This document shows positions 1 through 11,300 of a DNA stretch of 64,000 bases, piece by piece. Position 1 is the stretch's first letter, and every line of letters starts with the position of its first letter. Source of the stretch: Luteibacter aegosomatis. Lineage in GTDB: Bacteria; Pseudomonadota; Gammaproteobacteria; Xanthomonadales; Rhodanobacteraceae. The stretch is from NCBI RefSeq assembly GCF_023078455.1, contig NZ_CP095740.1:2592001-2656000 (forward strand). Reading direction: 5' to 3'. The position numbers and the translations under genes are program-made. Under the pieces are notes generated by a model. That model did no database searches, had not been told where the DNA came from, and saw only the letters and a list, made by a program, of their open reading frames with translations.

Positions 1-1378
1 TCGCCGAGGTACCGAGTACCGCGGCCATGCCACCGCCGCCGGCCCTGCCCATCAATTCGCCTCGCTTCTGCACCAGCCGAAGGCCCGTCTCGAAAGAGAA
101 GACGCCCGCCGCGTGCAGGGCGTTGTACTCGCCGAGGCTGTGGCCCGCGAAGAACGTGGCGGCACGGTCGCCGCCGGTCTGTTGCTGCCGGTAGTAGTGC
201 AGCGCGTTCACCACGTACAGCGCGGGCTGGGTGTATTGCGTCTGCGAGAGCAGCCCCCCGCTATCGTTGAGGCACAAGTCTTCCACGGAGTAGCCGAGGA
301 TGTCCGACGCGCTCTTCACCTTGTCGGGAAAGAGCGGAAAGAGGTCCTTGCCCATGCCCCTGAACTGCGAGCCCTGGCCCGGGAAAATGACTGCCTTCAT
401 GGTGGATGACTCCGATATGCGCGTGTGTCGTACCTGCGTCTTGCGGGGCGCGAGCGCATCCAGCCGCGCCACGTCGCCACCGAACGGCGACATGAGCGGA
501 TACACCTGGGATGCCGTGCCTGCGGGCAGGCCGTATTTCAGGAAGGTGGCCATCGTGCCGCCGGGGCTCGCGTCGACGTAACGACGGCTCCCGCTTGCCT
601 CGATCCGCTCGAGCGTCCGCGGCAGGTCGATCCGATCGCGTACGACAGACCAGAAATGGCCATCGGGCGCGCGATCGAAGGCTTCGGCCTTCGCGCAGCA
701 GATGACCGGAAGCCGCCCCTCACGCATGGACAGCGTGCCCAGGAAGGATTGGTAGGCCGGCCGCGCCGCGTCTACCCAGCGCGAATGGAAGGCAAACGCT
801 ACCGGTAGCCGATGAAAGGTGAGACCGGCACGGCGCAAGCATGATTCGACGGCGTCGACATGCCGCTCGGGCATCGCGAGCACGGAGTGCGTGGCGAAGT
901 TGCGTGCGGCCACGTCACACAGCTCGAGCAGCTCCGCATCGAGAAAGCGCTCAGGCTCTCCCATCACCGCGATCATGGCGCCACGCTCCGCATGCGCTTC
1001 CAGCGCGAGAGCCTGCTCGATCACGGCGATCAACGCGGTTTCCATGTCGAGCCAACCGGCGATCGCCGCCGCCGCGAACGAGCCGAGGCTTGCGCCCATC
1101 ACCGCGTCGATGCGCAGCCCGCGATCGAGCAACGCCATGGCGAGCGCATGTTCCACCATGAAGATGGCGGCATGACTGTGCAGCAAGCGGTCGAACGGAA
1201 CGTCGCGCGTGTTGCGCTCCGCATACAGCACGTCGACGACCGACTCGCCGCAGCGTTCGCGAACGACGCGATCGGCTTCGCGCATGTGGAAGCGAAAGCC
1301 GGCATCGCCGCCGAACAACTCCCGTCCCATCTGGAAATGATGGGATCCCTGCCCTGCAAAAAGTAGTACGTTTTCCAC
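1..1378 (-). CDS. Tandem acyltransferase protein of a trans-AT polyketide synthase (partial)
   Basis: Reading the minus strand from a GTG at 1378 (preceded by TAGGGA about 10 nt upstream) gives an open frame to the left edge, at least 459 codons. Residues about 1-310 form one acyltransferase domain: AGQGS near the start, nucleophile motif GASLG near residue 95, and a histidine in FAFHSRW near residue 200. At residue 327 a second domain begins in the same frame ([17 protein letters not shown], then [10 protein letters not shown]) and runs off the window. The second domain keeps the arginine of the LVQKRG motif, which holds the malonyl carboxylate. The first has IEQAL there, so Gln replaces Arg, as described for PedC-type proofreading acyl hydrolases. 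In trans-AT systems such pairs edit and load the synthase in trans, often fused to an enoyl reductase; anything after domain two lies outside the window. Confidence 0.88.
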   Translation of the reverse strand, partial: MENVLLFAGQGSHHFQMGRELFGGDAGFRFHMREADRVVRERCGESVVDVLYAERNTRDVPFDRLLHSHAAIFMVEHALAMALLDRGLRIDAVMGASLGSFAAAAIAGWLDMETALIAVIEQALALEAHAERGAMIAVMGEPERFLDAELLELCDVAARNFATHSVLAMPERHVDAVESCLRRAGLTFHRLPVAFAFHSRWVDAARPAYQSFLGTLSMREGRLPVICCAKAEAFDRAPDGHFWSVVRDRIDLPRTLERIEASGSRRYVDASPGGTMATFLKYGLPAGTASQVYPLMSPFGGDVARLDALAPRKTQVRHTRISESSTMKAVIFPGQGSQFRGMGKDLFPLFPDKVKSASDILGYSVEDLCLNDSGGLLSQTQYTQPALYVVNALHYYRQQQTGGDRAATFFAGHSLGEYNALHAAGVFSFETGLRLVQKRGELMGRAGGGGMAAVLGTSA

Positions 1379-1584
1379 GAACGACGCATCCCTACAGGCG
1401 CGTGAACCCGTCGCCGCGCCGTATAAGCGGGCGGATCGATACGGCATCCACGGCTGACCGAGCAGCCAACTCCCCTCCCCTCAGAGGTACACGAACGACC
1501 CGCGGCAGGTCATCCGAAACGCAGCGCAACCCCCCAGATATTCAAAGACCGAATGAATTAATTGAGTCAATGCTTACGAATAAC

Positions 1585-1680
1585 GAAACGCGTTCGATGC
1601 ATGCATCGCGTTTCTTTCGCTTCGTAGATTCTTCGAAGAATGTGACAGGCTTTGCAACGCGCAAGTTCTTGCGGTGTTGC
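1585..1680. promoter_or_regulatory. Cluster of palindromes in the gap upstream of the acyltransferase gene
   Basis: The 1379-1893 gap holds no convincing gene. It is noticeably richer in A+T than its surroundings from about 1540 to 1860, as expected of a promoter region. Three dyads sit close together. GAAACGCG (1585-1592) pairs with CGCGTTTC (1607-1614) around the perfect 14-mer CGATGCATGCATCG (1595-1608). ATTCTTCGAAGAAT (1628-1641) is a second perfect 14-mer. At 1654-1680 there is a nested repeat GCAAC..GCAAG tt CTTGC..GTTGC. They lie about 210-300 bp upstream of the acyltransferase start and could be operator sites; no regulator is identified. Confidence 0.4.
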
Positions 1681-1893
1681 CGAAGACTTGCATGCATTTG
1701 CGTCAAACACCGTCGAATGGCCCATGGATGGTGTCGTGTATCACGATTCAACGACAAGCCATTCCGGCACGCACGGGAAAAGAAATGCCGAAATTGCGCT
1801 ACGCATGTTGCGTTACGTGAACTGCGTCCAAAATGAAGTTCATTCCATGTGGTGAAAGCTCCGAACTTTTCCTAGGCATTATTCCCGCGCAAG

Positions 1894-1926
1894 AAAAAGC
1901 CCTTCGCGTCTCGACGCGAAGGGCTT
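1894..1926 (-). terminator. Rho-independent terminator of the small exported peptide gene
   Basis: AAGCCCTTCGCGTC (1897-1910) is followed after two bases by its exact reverse complement ending at 1926. Read on the minus strand, the stem is followed by a run of T (AAAAA at 1894-1898 on the plus strand). It lies 21 bp after the stop codon of the small gene starting at 2130. Confidence 0.85.
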
Positions 1927-1947
1927 CTGGAGAAACGATCCAACCGA

Positions 1948-2130
1948 TCAGTTTGGAACGCAGCGCCACGTCGCCTTGCCGTTGACGACACCCACGAACT
2001 CGGCATGCTCCCCATCCGGGCACACCGGCGCGTTGCCGTAGCCGTGATTCACGTCGCGAACGCCGAGACCGGCGGCGTTGACGGAAACGGCGGCGACGAG
2101 CATGACCAGACCCGCGAATACGATCTTCAT
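1948..2130 (-). CDS. Small exported protein of unknown function (60 aa)
   Basis: The ATG at 2130 is preceded by GGGAGA at good spacing. The protein opens with MKIVFAGLVMLVAAVSVNA, a classic Sec signal peptide with a likely cut after residue 19. The mature part of about 41 residues has two cysteines (CPDGEHAEF and WRCVPN) that could form one disulfide. I do not recognise the family. The gene has its own promoter (2161-2219) and terminator (1894-1926), so it is probably transcribed alone. Exported to the periplasm or beyond; function not inferable from sequence. Confidence 0.75.
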   Translation of the reverse strand: MKIVFAGLVMLVAAVSVNAAGLGVRDVNHGYGNAPVCPDGEHAEFVGVVNGKATWRCVPN

Positions 2131-2160
2131 ATCGACGTTCTCCCATGGAGTGAGCACGAT

Positions 2161-2219
2161 CCACGTTCGATAACGTGGACATCGCTGCTGGCTATACTCC
2201 CCGCACATCCGGCTTTCAA
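2161..2219 (-). promoter_or_regulatory. Sigma-70-type promoter and palindrome of the small exported gene
   Basis: On the minus strand a -35 TTGAAA (2214-2219) and a -10 TATAGC (2191-2196) are separated by exactly 17 bp, which puts transcription start near 2184. Just downstream lies the perfect dyad CCACGTT-CGAT-AACGTGG (2161-2178), about 30 bp before the ATG. It could be a repressor site or a leader hairpin. Confidence 0.6.
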
Positions 2220-2309
2220 TGAAGTTGCCGTTATTGCTTGATCCACGGGCAGCTGTTCGCGATCGCCGGCAGTGCCCCGGGGGCGCCGGCCTCCGACGCG
2301 TGCGATCGA

Positions 2310-5300
2310 TCACCAACGCATGCGGAACCCCGCCGTGCCGTTGAACACGTGACTGTCTCCTCCCTTGCTCGCCTGTATCTCGCCGTAAACCGAATACCGG
2401 CCGCCGCCCCAATCCAGCGACGTGCCGACACCGAGCCCTCCCCACGTACGCTCGGTACGCGAGGAGACATCCACTTCGGCGACGTCGGCCCGCGCATTGT
2501 CGTCGATGTTGCGGTAGACGTTGGCGATGGCGTAGACGTGTGTCGCCATGCCCTGGTACGTGCGCCGGTAATCGATCGACACGCCACCCCGCGCCGTGAG
2601 AGCGTTGCCCTCCGGCTGCGACACGCGCGTGCCGAAGCTGTCGTTGAAGCCGTCGAAGCGCGCGTTTCCGTAGGACAACTGCGCCTGCGGCACCACCGAC
2701 CAGCTTTCGTCCAGCCCCAGGCGCTGTCCGAGTTCCGCGCTCATCGCATAGCCATACCCCTTGTTGTCGCCCTTGAGCATCCGGGCCAGCGTGGTGGATC
2801 GTATGTCGCTGTCGAACCGCATCCAGCGCGCCTGTCCGTCGGCGTAGAAGCCCCCGTCGCCATACCAGGTGAGCGACGCGCCCACGCCATAATCGTCGAT
2901 GTCGATCCTGCCCTGCCCATAGATCGAACGTACGCCGGCATGATTGCGTCCGTACCTCAACGTGGCGCCGCCCACCAGTTGACCGGCTTCGCCCTCGGTC
3001 AGCGTGGTATCGACGCCTGCTTCGGCTTTCCAGGTGGATACGTCGTAGTTCGCGCCGCTGGTGCTGGTGTCCGGTCGGATCGTGCGATCGCCGCCGCTCA
3101 CCCGCATCCACAGGCCCTCGCCCGGCTGCATGTCGTTGCCCTTGTCCGGCCCTTGCCATTCGCGATCGCCCGTGCGCTGGGCCAGCGTATCGAGCGTGTT
3201 CAGCTGTTGCAGCATACCGGCATAGGCTTCATACAGAGGCACGCCGGGCTGGTAGAGCGGCGACGGGCCACTCGGCGGATCCTGGTCGCCTGACCCGGTG
3301 GTCAACGCCGACCGCAGGTACCAGTCGCCGTCGGCGCCGTCCGTGCCGTCCTTGTACAGCCGATAGGCATACGCACCGGCGACGACGGCCTGCTGGCCTT
3401 CGAAGACGTAGTCGCCCTTGAGCGAGAACGTGCCGTTGGATTGGCCCTTCACGTCGATGAGCTTGATGCCCTTCGTGGTCTGCGCACCCGCGCCACCGAC
3501 GTTGTTCACGCGCACGTCGGTGGCGCCGGAGGTATTGCCCGCCACCACCAGCGTGTCGGTGACCGAATCGTCGCCGGCGAGCGCGGCGTCGAAGGACAAC
3601 GTACCGCCCTGCCCGACGTAGTCGCCGTGCACGGTCAGCGTCGTGCCCGGTACCTGGCCAAAGCGCACCGTACCCGCGTTGGCCAGCGATCCCACGTGCT
3701 GGGAGAAACCGGCGAGGTCGAGCGTGGCGCCGTCGTTCACGCCGAAGGCCGACGATGCGTCGAAGGCATCGCCCAGGGCGGCGGCGAGCGTGCCTCCAGC
3801 CACCGTCGTCGCACCGCCGTACGTGGACGCACCGCCGAGCACGAGCGTGCCGCCGCCGGTCTTCGTGAGGCTGCCGGTTCCCGTGATGCCACGCGCGACA
3901 TCCAGCGTGGTGCCCGTATCGGTATCGAAGCTGGCCGCGCCGCCCAAACCGACATCGCGCGAGGTCAGCACGTCGCCGGTGGTGTGCACGGTGGCGTCGT
4001 CGACATACAGGCCACCGCTCGGATCGCCGAGATTGCCGTCGCCGGATACCTGCAAGGTGCCCGCATGCACCGTCGTGCCACCCGTATACGTGTTGGGGCC
4101 GCTGAGCACGAGGGTGCCCAGGTCGTCTTTCACCAGCATGGCCGAACCCACGAGGGGCGCGTCGATCGTCGCCGTTACGGCCGCGCCCGCGGCGGTGCCG
4201 TCGCCCACGCGCACGGTAGCCGCGCTGGCGTTGAGCATGAGCGCATCGCCCGTGATGCGATAGCCGTCGGTCTGGAACTGCATCCCGCCCGCGGCGACCT
4301 GGCCGTTGCCGTTGTCCACGGTCACGGTACCGGGCGTTCCCGCGAACACCGCGAACGATGCGTCGGTGAAGGGCGCGTTGATCGCACCATCGGGTTCGGT
4401 CCAGTAGTCGTTGTCCGCGCGACGCCACGTTCCGTCGCCACCGGTGATCGAGCCATCGTTTGCATGGCCCGGGCCATCCCAGAAGCTCAGCGTCAGCCCC
4501 GTCGTGTTGACCAGGTTGACCTGATGGGCGATCGACGTCTGCACGAATGCATCGGTCGTGGGCGAACCCAGGGCGAGACCGCGGTCGATCAATGCCCCGT
4601 CGTAGCTGAAGACGCGATAGACGCCGGGTCCGAAGTTGCCTCCCGGCGTGGTGGTGGCGTCCAGCGTGCCGTCCAGCGTGAGGTCCCCGTGCACCACGGT
4701 GAGGTCGTTGAGCGAGCCGCCCACCGTGCCGGGCTGGCCGAATTGGTACGCCAGGCGCGCGCCCGCGACGAGGGTGAGATCGCCATCGATGGTAAGCGTG
4801 CCTGCCGAGCCATCGGCCGCTCCCGGACTGAGCGTGCCGCCGTCGGCGACGGACACGTCGCCACCCAGGCTGCCCGAGCCGCCCAGCGTGCCTCCGGCGA
4901 GCACCGACGTCATACCGGTGGCCGCCGACTGATGACCGTTCACCCTGAGACTGCCGCTGCTCACCGTCGTGGTGCCCGTATAGCTGTTGTCGGCGGTGAG
5001 CACGGTGGTGCCGGAGCCGCGCTGATCGATGCCGCCGCTGCCCGATACCGTGCCGTCGAAGGCGTGCACGTCGGAGCGATCGAAGGCCAGCGTCCCGTTG
5101 TCCGTGACGTCGCCCAGGATCGAACCGCCAGCGCTCCCTTCGCCGAGCTGCAAGGTACCGCCGACGATGGTCGTGTTGCCCGTGTAGGTATTCTCGCCGG
5201 CGAGAACGAGCGTGCCCAGGTCGCTTTTGGTCAGGCCCTCGACGCCGGTCAGCGTGGAAGCGATCGTCGCGGTCATGCCGATGCCCGCCGTCGTGCCGTC

Positions 5301-8300
5301 GCCCACGCGAACGACGGGGTTGTCGACCAGTGCGATATCGTCGCCTTGGATACGGTAACCGCCTGTCGCGAACTGCATGCCGCCGCTGGCGACCGCACCG
5401 AGGCTCGCATCCACGGTAACCGTGCCTGCCGTGCCCGCGAAGATGGAGAACGACCGGTCGTCGTAGGGCGCGTTGACGCTGCCGTCGGGTACGGTCCAGT
5501 TTTCGTTGGTGGCGTCGTTCTGCCATACGCCGTCGCCGCCCTGCACCTGGCCGTCATTGTGCGCATGGGGGCCGTCCCAGAAATTCACGTCCAGGCCCGC
5601 GGTGTTCAGGAGATTCACCTGGTGCGCCACCGAGGTCTGCAGGAAATAGTCGGGTGACGGCACCGATCCGATGGCCAGGCCATGGTCGGTCAGCGCTCCG
5701 GCGTAACCGATGATGCGATAGATGCCGGGATCGAAGCTGCCGCCGGACGACACCTGGACATCGAGCGTACCGTCCAGCGTGAGATCGCCGCCGACTTGCA
5801 CGAGGTCGTTGAATGGGCCGCCGATGACGTTCGCCTGGCCCATGGTGACGTCGAGGCCGGATGCGTCGCTGAACGCGAGGCTTCCCTTTACCGTCAGCGT
5901 ACCCGGCGCGTTACCCACGCCGCCCGGCGAAAGCGAGCCACCGTCGGCCACGGTCACGTCGCCGCCGATGAGGCCCTTGCCGCCCAGCGTGCCACCGGCG
6001 TCGACCGAGGTGATTCCCGTCGCCGCGGTCTGGTCGCCGTCGATGAACAGGCTACCCGCGCGCACGGCGGTGAGGCCCTGGTAGCTGTTGGTTCCCGTCA
6101 GCACCGTGGTGCCGTTACCCTGCTGCTCGATGGCGCCGCCGCCGGTGACGGTGCCACCGATCGTCAGGTCGTCGGAGCGGTCGAAGACGAGCGTACCGTC
6201 GTTCACGACGTCGCCGACGAGCGAACCCGCCGTACCGCCATTGCCCAATTGCAGCGTGCCCGCGTTGATGGTGGTGCCGCCGGCATAGTCGGCGTCGGCG
6301 GAAAGGACCAGCGTACCGCCGCCATGCTTGGTCAGCCCGCCGGCACCGCCGACGCCACCGCCGAGCGAGAGGTCGCCTTGCGTATCGAACGTACCGCCGC
6401 CCGCGCCCAGCGTGACGTCGCGTGTCGACGTGACCGCCGCGGTGTTCAGCAGCGTACCGCCGTCGAGCGCCAGCGCACCGGCGGCATCGCCGAGGTTGGC
6501 ATCGTCGGAGATCGTCACGGTGCCGCCGTCGATGCGTGTCCCGCCCGTGTACGTGTTGACCGCGCCGAGCGTCAGCGTAGCCGCGCCGGTCTTGGTCAGC
6601 GCACCGGCACCCGCGATGGCGTGGGTCAGGCCCAGGTCGGCCTGCGTATCGAATGTGACACCGCCCTGGCCGACCGTGACGTCCCGCGCGCTGACGAACG
6701 CCCCGGTATTGCGTAGCGTTCCGCCGTCGAAACCGAGGGGTCCCGCGGTGGATCCCAGGTTGCCGTCGCTCGATACCTGCAGCACGCCGTCGTTGACCTG
6801 GGTGCCGCCTATATAGGTGTTGGTGCCGTCGAGCACCAGGGTTCCCAGGTCGTCCTTCACCAGCTTGCCCGCGCCGGTCAGCGCGGCGTCGATGGTCGCG
6901 GTCATGCCCGCGCCCGCGGCCGTACCGTCGCCCACGCGTATCAAGGCGTCGCCCGCCACGAGCGTGATCCCGTCACCCGCCACGCGGTACCCGTCCACGG
7001 CGAACTGCATGCCCGAACTGGTCACGGCGCCAAGCGTATCGTCCACGGTCACGGTACCCGCCGTGCCCATGAAGATGCCGAACTGGCCGCTGCCGTAGGG
7101 TGCGTTGAAACGACCGGTCGGATCGGTCCAGTTGCCGTTGCCGGTATCGTTCTGCCATGCGCCGCTGCCGCCATCGACGGTGCCGTTGGCGTGGCCTGTC
7201 GGGCCGTCCCAGAAGTTCAGCGTGATACCGCTGCTGTCGAGCAGGTTGACCTGGTGCGCGACCGAGGTCTGCACCTGATAAGTGCCCTGCGGCACCGTGC
7301 CGAGGGCAAGGCCATGATCGTTGAGCGTGCCGTCGTAACTGACGATGCGATACAGGCCGGCGCCGAAACTGCCGCCCGGCGTGGCCGCGACGTTGAGCGT
7401 GCCGTCCAGGTCGAGGCTGCCATGCACCACCGTGAGATCGTTGAGCGAGCCGCCGACCACGTCGGGCTGACCGAGCTGGTAGTTCATCGTGGCGCCGTCG
7501 GCCAGCGACAGGTTGCCGTCGATGGTGAGCGTTCCTGCCGCGGCGGACGCGCCGCCCGGGCTCAGTGCGCCACCCTGCTGCACCGTCACGTTGCCGCCGA
7601 GCGTGCCGCTACCGCCAAGCGTGGCACCGCTTCGGACCGTCGCATCGCCGGTAGCGGCGGACTGGTTTCCGTTGACCAGCAGCGTGCCGCTCTCGACCGT
7701 CGTCGCCCCGCCGTAGGTATTCGCCCGCGCCAACACCGTGGTCCCGCCGCCGCGTTGGGTGACGCCGCCGGAGCCGGACACCACGCCGTTGAACGTACGG
7801 ACGTCCGATCGATCGAAGGCGAGCGTACCGTTGTCCGCCACGTCGCCGAGGATGCTGCCGGTCGTGCCGCCGTTACCCAGCTGCAGCGTACCGGCGGAGA
7901 TCGTCGTGCCACCGCCGTACGTATTGTCGGCGGTGAGTACCGTCGTGCCGCTTCCCGCCTGGCGTATGCCGCCGGAGCCCGTGACGAGGCTGCCTAGCGT
8001 GAGCTGGTCGGAACGGTCGAACGCGAGCGTGGCGCCCGATTCCACGAACGCGGTGGCGCTGGCGATCGATCCCGCCGTGCCGCCGTTGCCCAGTTGCAAC
8101 GTACCGCCGTTGACGTTGGTGACGCCGGTATAGGTATTGGTGCCGGTCAACGCCCAGGTACCCGTACCGTTCTTCACGACCGTCGTGGCTCCTCCCGAGC
8201 CGTCGATGATCGTGCCGCCCATGGTGTTGAGATCGGCATTGGTACCGCCCAGGCCGAGGGTGCGGTTACCCGTGCCGGTATAGGCCGCCGACCCCGTGTT

Positions 8301-11300
8301 GGCGAACACGATGGCGCCCGTACCGGAGGACTCGATGACACTGCTCCCGGTCGCGAGCGTGAACAGGCGATCGGTAGTGTCGCCCGCGCCCGTGTAGCGC
8401 AAGGTGGCGCCCGTGCCGATGACCAGGTTGGCCGCCGCGCTGGAAGAAGCTCCGATGCTGCTTCCCTCGCCGCCGTCGGTGAGATGATCCACGCCCAGCA
8501 CGCCACCGGCGATACGCGTCACCCCGGCATAGGTGCTGTCGGCGTTGCGCAGGATCCACGTGCCCGTACCCGTCTTGGTCAACGACGTCTTTCCCGTGCC
8601 GTTGTCGGTGATCTGCGCGGCGAGGCTGTTGTCGGCCGTGCTGGTGCCGGTGAGCGTCACGGTCTGCGCCGTGTTCTGCGAGGAAAAGTCGACCGCCCCG
8701 GTGTTGGTGAACCGCACCGCGCCCGTGCCGGACGCGTCGAGCGCGCTGGTGGCAGATGCGCCGAGGGTGAACAGCCGGTCGGTACCGCTACCCGTGCCCA
8801 CGTACTGCAAGGTGCCCCCGTCGAGCACGAGGTTGGACGCACCGGCACCGGACGCGCCGATGGAACTGGCGTTGCCGCCGTTGTCCAGGCAATTGACCGA
8901 GAGCGTGCCTGCGCTGACCGTGGTGGAACCGGCATAGTCGCTACCGCATCCGCTGAGCAGCTGACGATAGTTTCCGCCCTTCACCACCGCGCCGCTGCCG
9001 CGAATGGTGCCCGCGAACTCGGGAACGCCGTTACCCGACCCGGTGAGGCTCATGGTCGCGCCACCCAGCAGTACGCTGCCTCCGGTGGTGCCGCCCCCGG
9101 AAAGCGAACGGACGGTGGTGTCGAATCCGTTCAGGTCGAGCGTCGCGCCGGCCGTGTTGTCGATGGACATGGTGCCCGTGCCGAACGCCTGGCTGCTGCC
9201 CGCCTTCGCCACGCCCTGCTGAATACGCGTACCGCCGGCATAGGTATTGGCGCCGGTCAGAAGCAAGGTGCCCTCGCCTCCTTTCGCCAACTGGCCCGCC
9301 CCCTGAACGGTGCCGCTGATGGTGAGCGTGGCCGATGCATCGTTCACGGCCACTCCGCCGTTGCCGGTGAGCTGCATGGAACGGTCGATGCCGACGTTCG
9401 ATCCCGTGTAGTTGAGCCATCCGCCGTTGAGCGTGAGGTTCGTGGCCGCGCTGCCGGATGCGCCGATGCCGCTGGCCTGGCCACCATTGGCGAGGCAGTC
9501 GGTGGTGATGCTGCCCGAGACGATCGACGTGGGTCCGGTGTAGGTATTGCCGCAGCCGCTGAACGTTTGCGACGAGCCGGCCAGCGCCGATACGCCGCCC
9601 GCACCGCTGATGACACCGGTAAAGGTTCCGGCGCCCCTCAGTTTCAGCAATCCGGTGGTCGCGCCAAGCGCGACGCTGCCTGCGCCGTTGAGGCCGGTCA
9701 CCCATACCTGGTGCCCGTCCAGGTCGGCAGTGGCCCCGCCGGCGACGGTCAACGCACCGGCACCCGCGCCATTCGCCGCGCCGCCGAAGGCGAGGTCCGT
9801 ACCCGCGCGCAACGTGCCTGCCGTGACGTTGTTGCCGCCCGTGTAGGCGTTGCTGCCGTTCAGCACCAGGGTGCCGGCGCCGTCCTTGACCAGGCTTCCG
9901 CCGCCGACGACGGTGCCGCTCATCGTCAGCGTCGTCGCGGCCTGCGCCACGTCGACATGACCCGGGCCGCCGCTCAACGTGAAGCCGCGATCCGACGACG
10001 TCGTGCCGCCCGTGTACTGCAAGGACGCGCCACCCGCCACCGTGAGGTTCGCCGCATCGCTGGCCGATGCGCCGAGACTGCTTTGCTGGCCACCGTCGGC
10101 GATCGTGGCCACCGACAAGACGCCACCGCCGACGACGACCGGGCCGACGAAGTCGTTCGTCGCGTTGGTCAACGAGAGCGTGCCGCCGCCCACCTTGGTG
10201 AAACCGGCATCGTCCGGGCTGGTGACCAGGCCGCCGAAGGTGAGGTTCGCCGTGCCGTCCACCTGGATGGTGCGTGACGGGCCGCCGTTCACCAGCGTGA
10301 GGCCGCGGTCGGTCGACGCGGTGGCACCGACGTAGCGCAACGTGCCGTTCTCGAACAGCAGGTTCGACGCATCGGCCGACGACGCGCCCAATGCGCTGGC
10401 CGACCCGCCGTTCGCGACGGTGTTGAAGATCAGCGTGGCACCGCTCACGGTCGTCGTGCCCGTATAGGTATTGGCACCCGTCAGGTTGACGGCACCGGTG
10501 CCCGAGCCGCCGACGGTGAAGTCGGTGGGCATGCCGTTATCGGTGATCGTCGAAGCGACGGTGAACGTGCCCGTGGCGTTCTGCTGCACGCCCAGGGCAC
10601 CGCCGCCCGGACTGCCGCTGAGCGACCCTCCCTGGATCTTCTGCCCGCTGCCTCCGGCACTGGACGTCACCAGGATGGTGCCGTCCACGTCCAGCACATT
10701 GCCGGCACCGACGTTCACCGTCGAGTTGGCCAGCGCGGTGTACTTGAGCCCGCCCAGCACGACATTGCCGTTCACGGTGTTGGCGAAGGGCGTGTTCGCG
10801 TTGCCGCCCGCATCGCTGACGATGTCGCCGTTGAGCCACTGGCCGGCATCGTCCTTGTTCTGGTAGCCGGTGAATGCGGTGATCACGCCTCCGCTTACCT
10901 GCGCGTAGTCCGTGCCGTTGACCGTGGCCCAGCCACCCAGGGCACCGTCGGCATGGGTGGTGGCGATCGTCGCACCGGTGCCGGAGGTGAAGTCGATCAG
11001 GCCGCCGCTGCGGGCGATCCCGCCCAACGACAACGACAGCGTGCCGCCGCTGCCGGCCGTGGCGTTGATGCGGTTATTTCCCGCCGTGACGGTCAAGCCA
11101 CCGAAGTCCTGGGCGCTCGCCGACGCACCCTTGACCGAGAGCGTGCCACCGCTCATGACGAGCGCGGACGCGTTGCCCAGGATGTTGGACGCGGGAGCGC
11201 CGGCGGCGCCGAAATCCAGCGTCAAGGTGCCGCCACCGACGGTGGTGGCACCCGTGTACGTGTTCGCGCCCGTGAGCGTCTGCGTGCCCAGGCCGAGCTT

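Noticed and set aside
1542..2182. Several small frames in the gap between the acyltransferase gene and the small exported gene
   Set aside because: They overlap palindromes, the terminator and each other, and none has a Shine-Dalgarno plus sensible composition.
3441..10277. Very long plus-strand open frames (for example 3441-5657 and 8094-10277) opposite the autotransporter gene
   Set aside because: They are antisense shadows of a GC-rich repeated coding sequence. They have no ribosome site or family signature and an Arg/Ala/Gly-rich composition.
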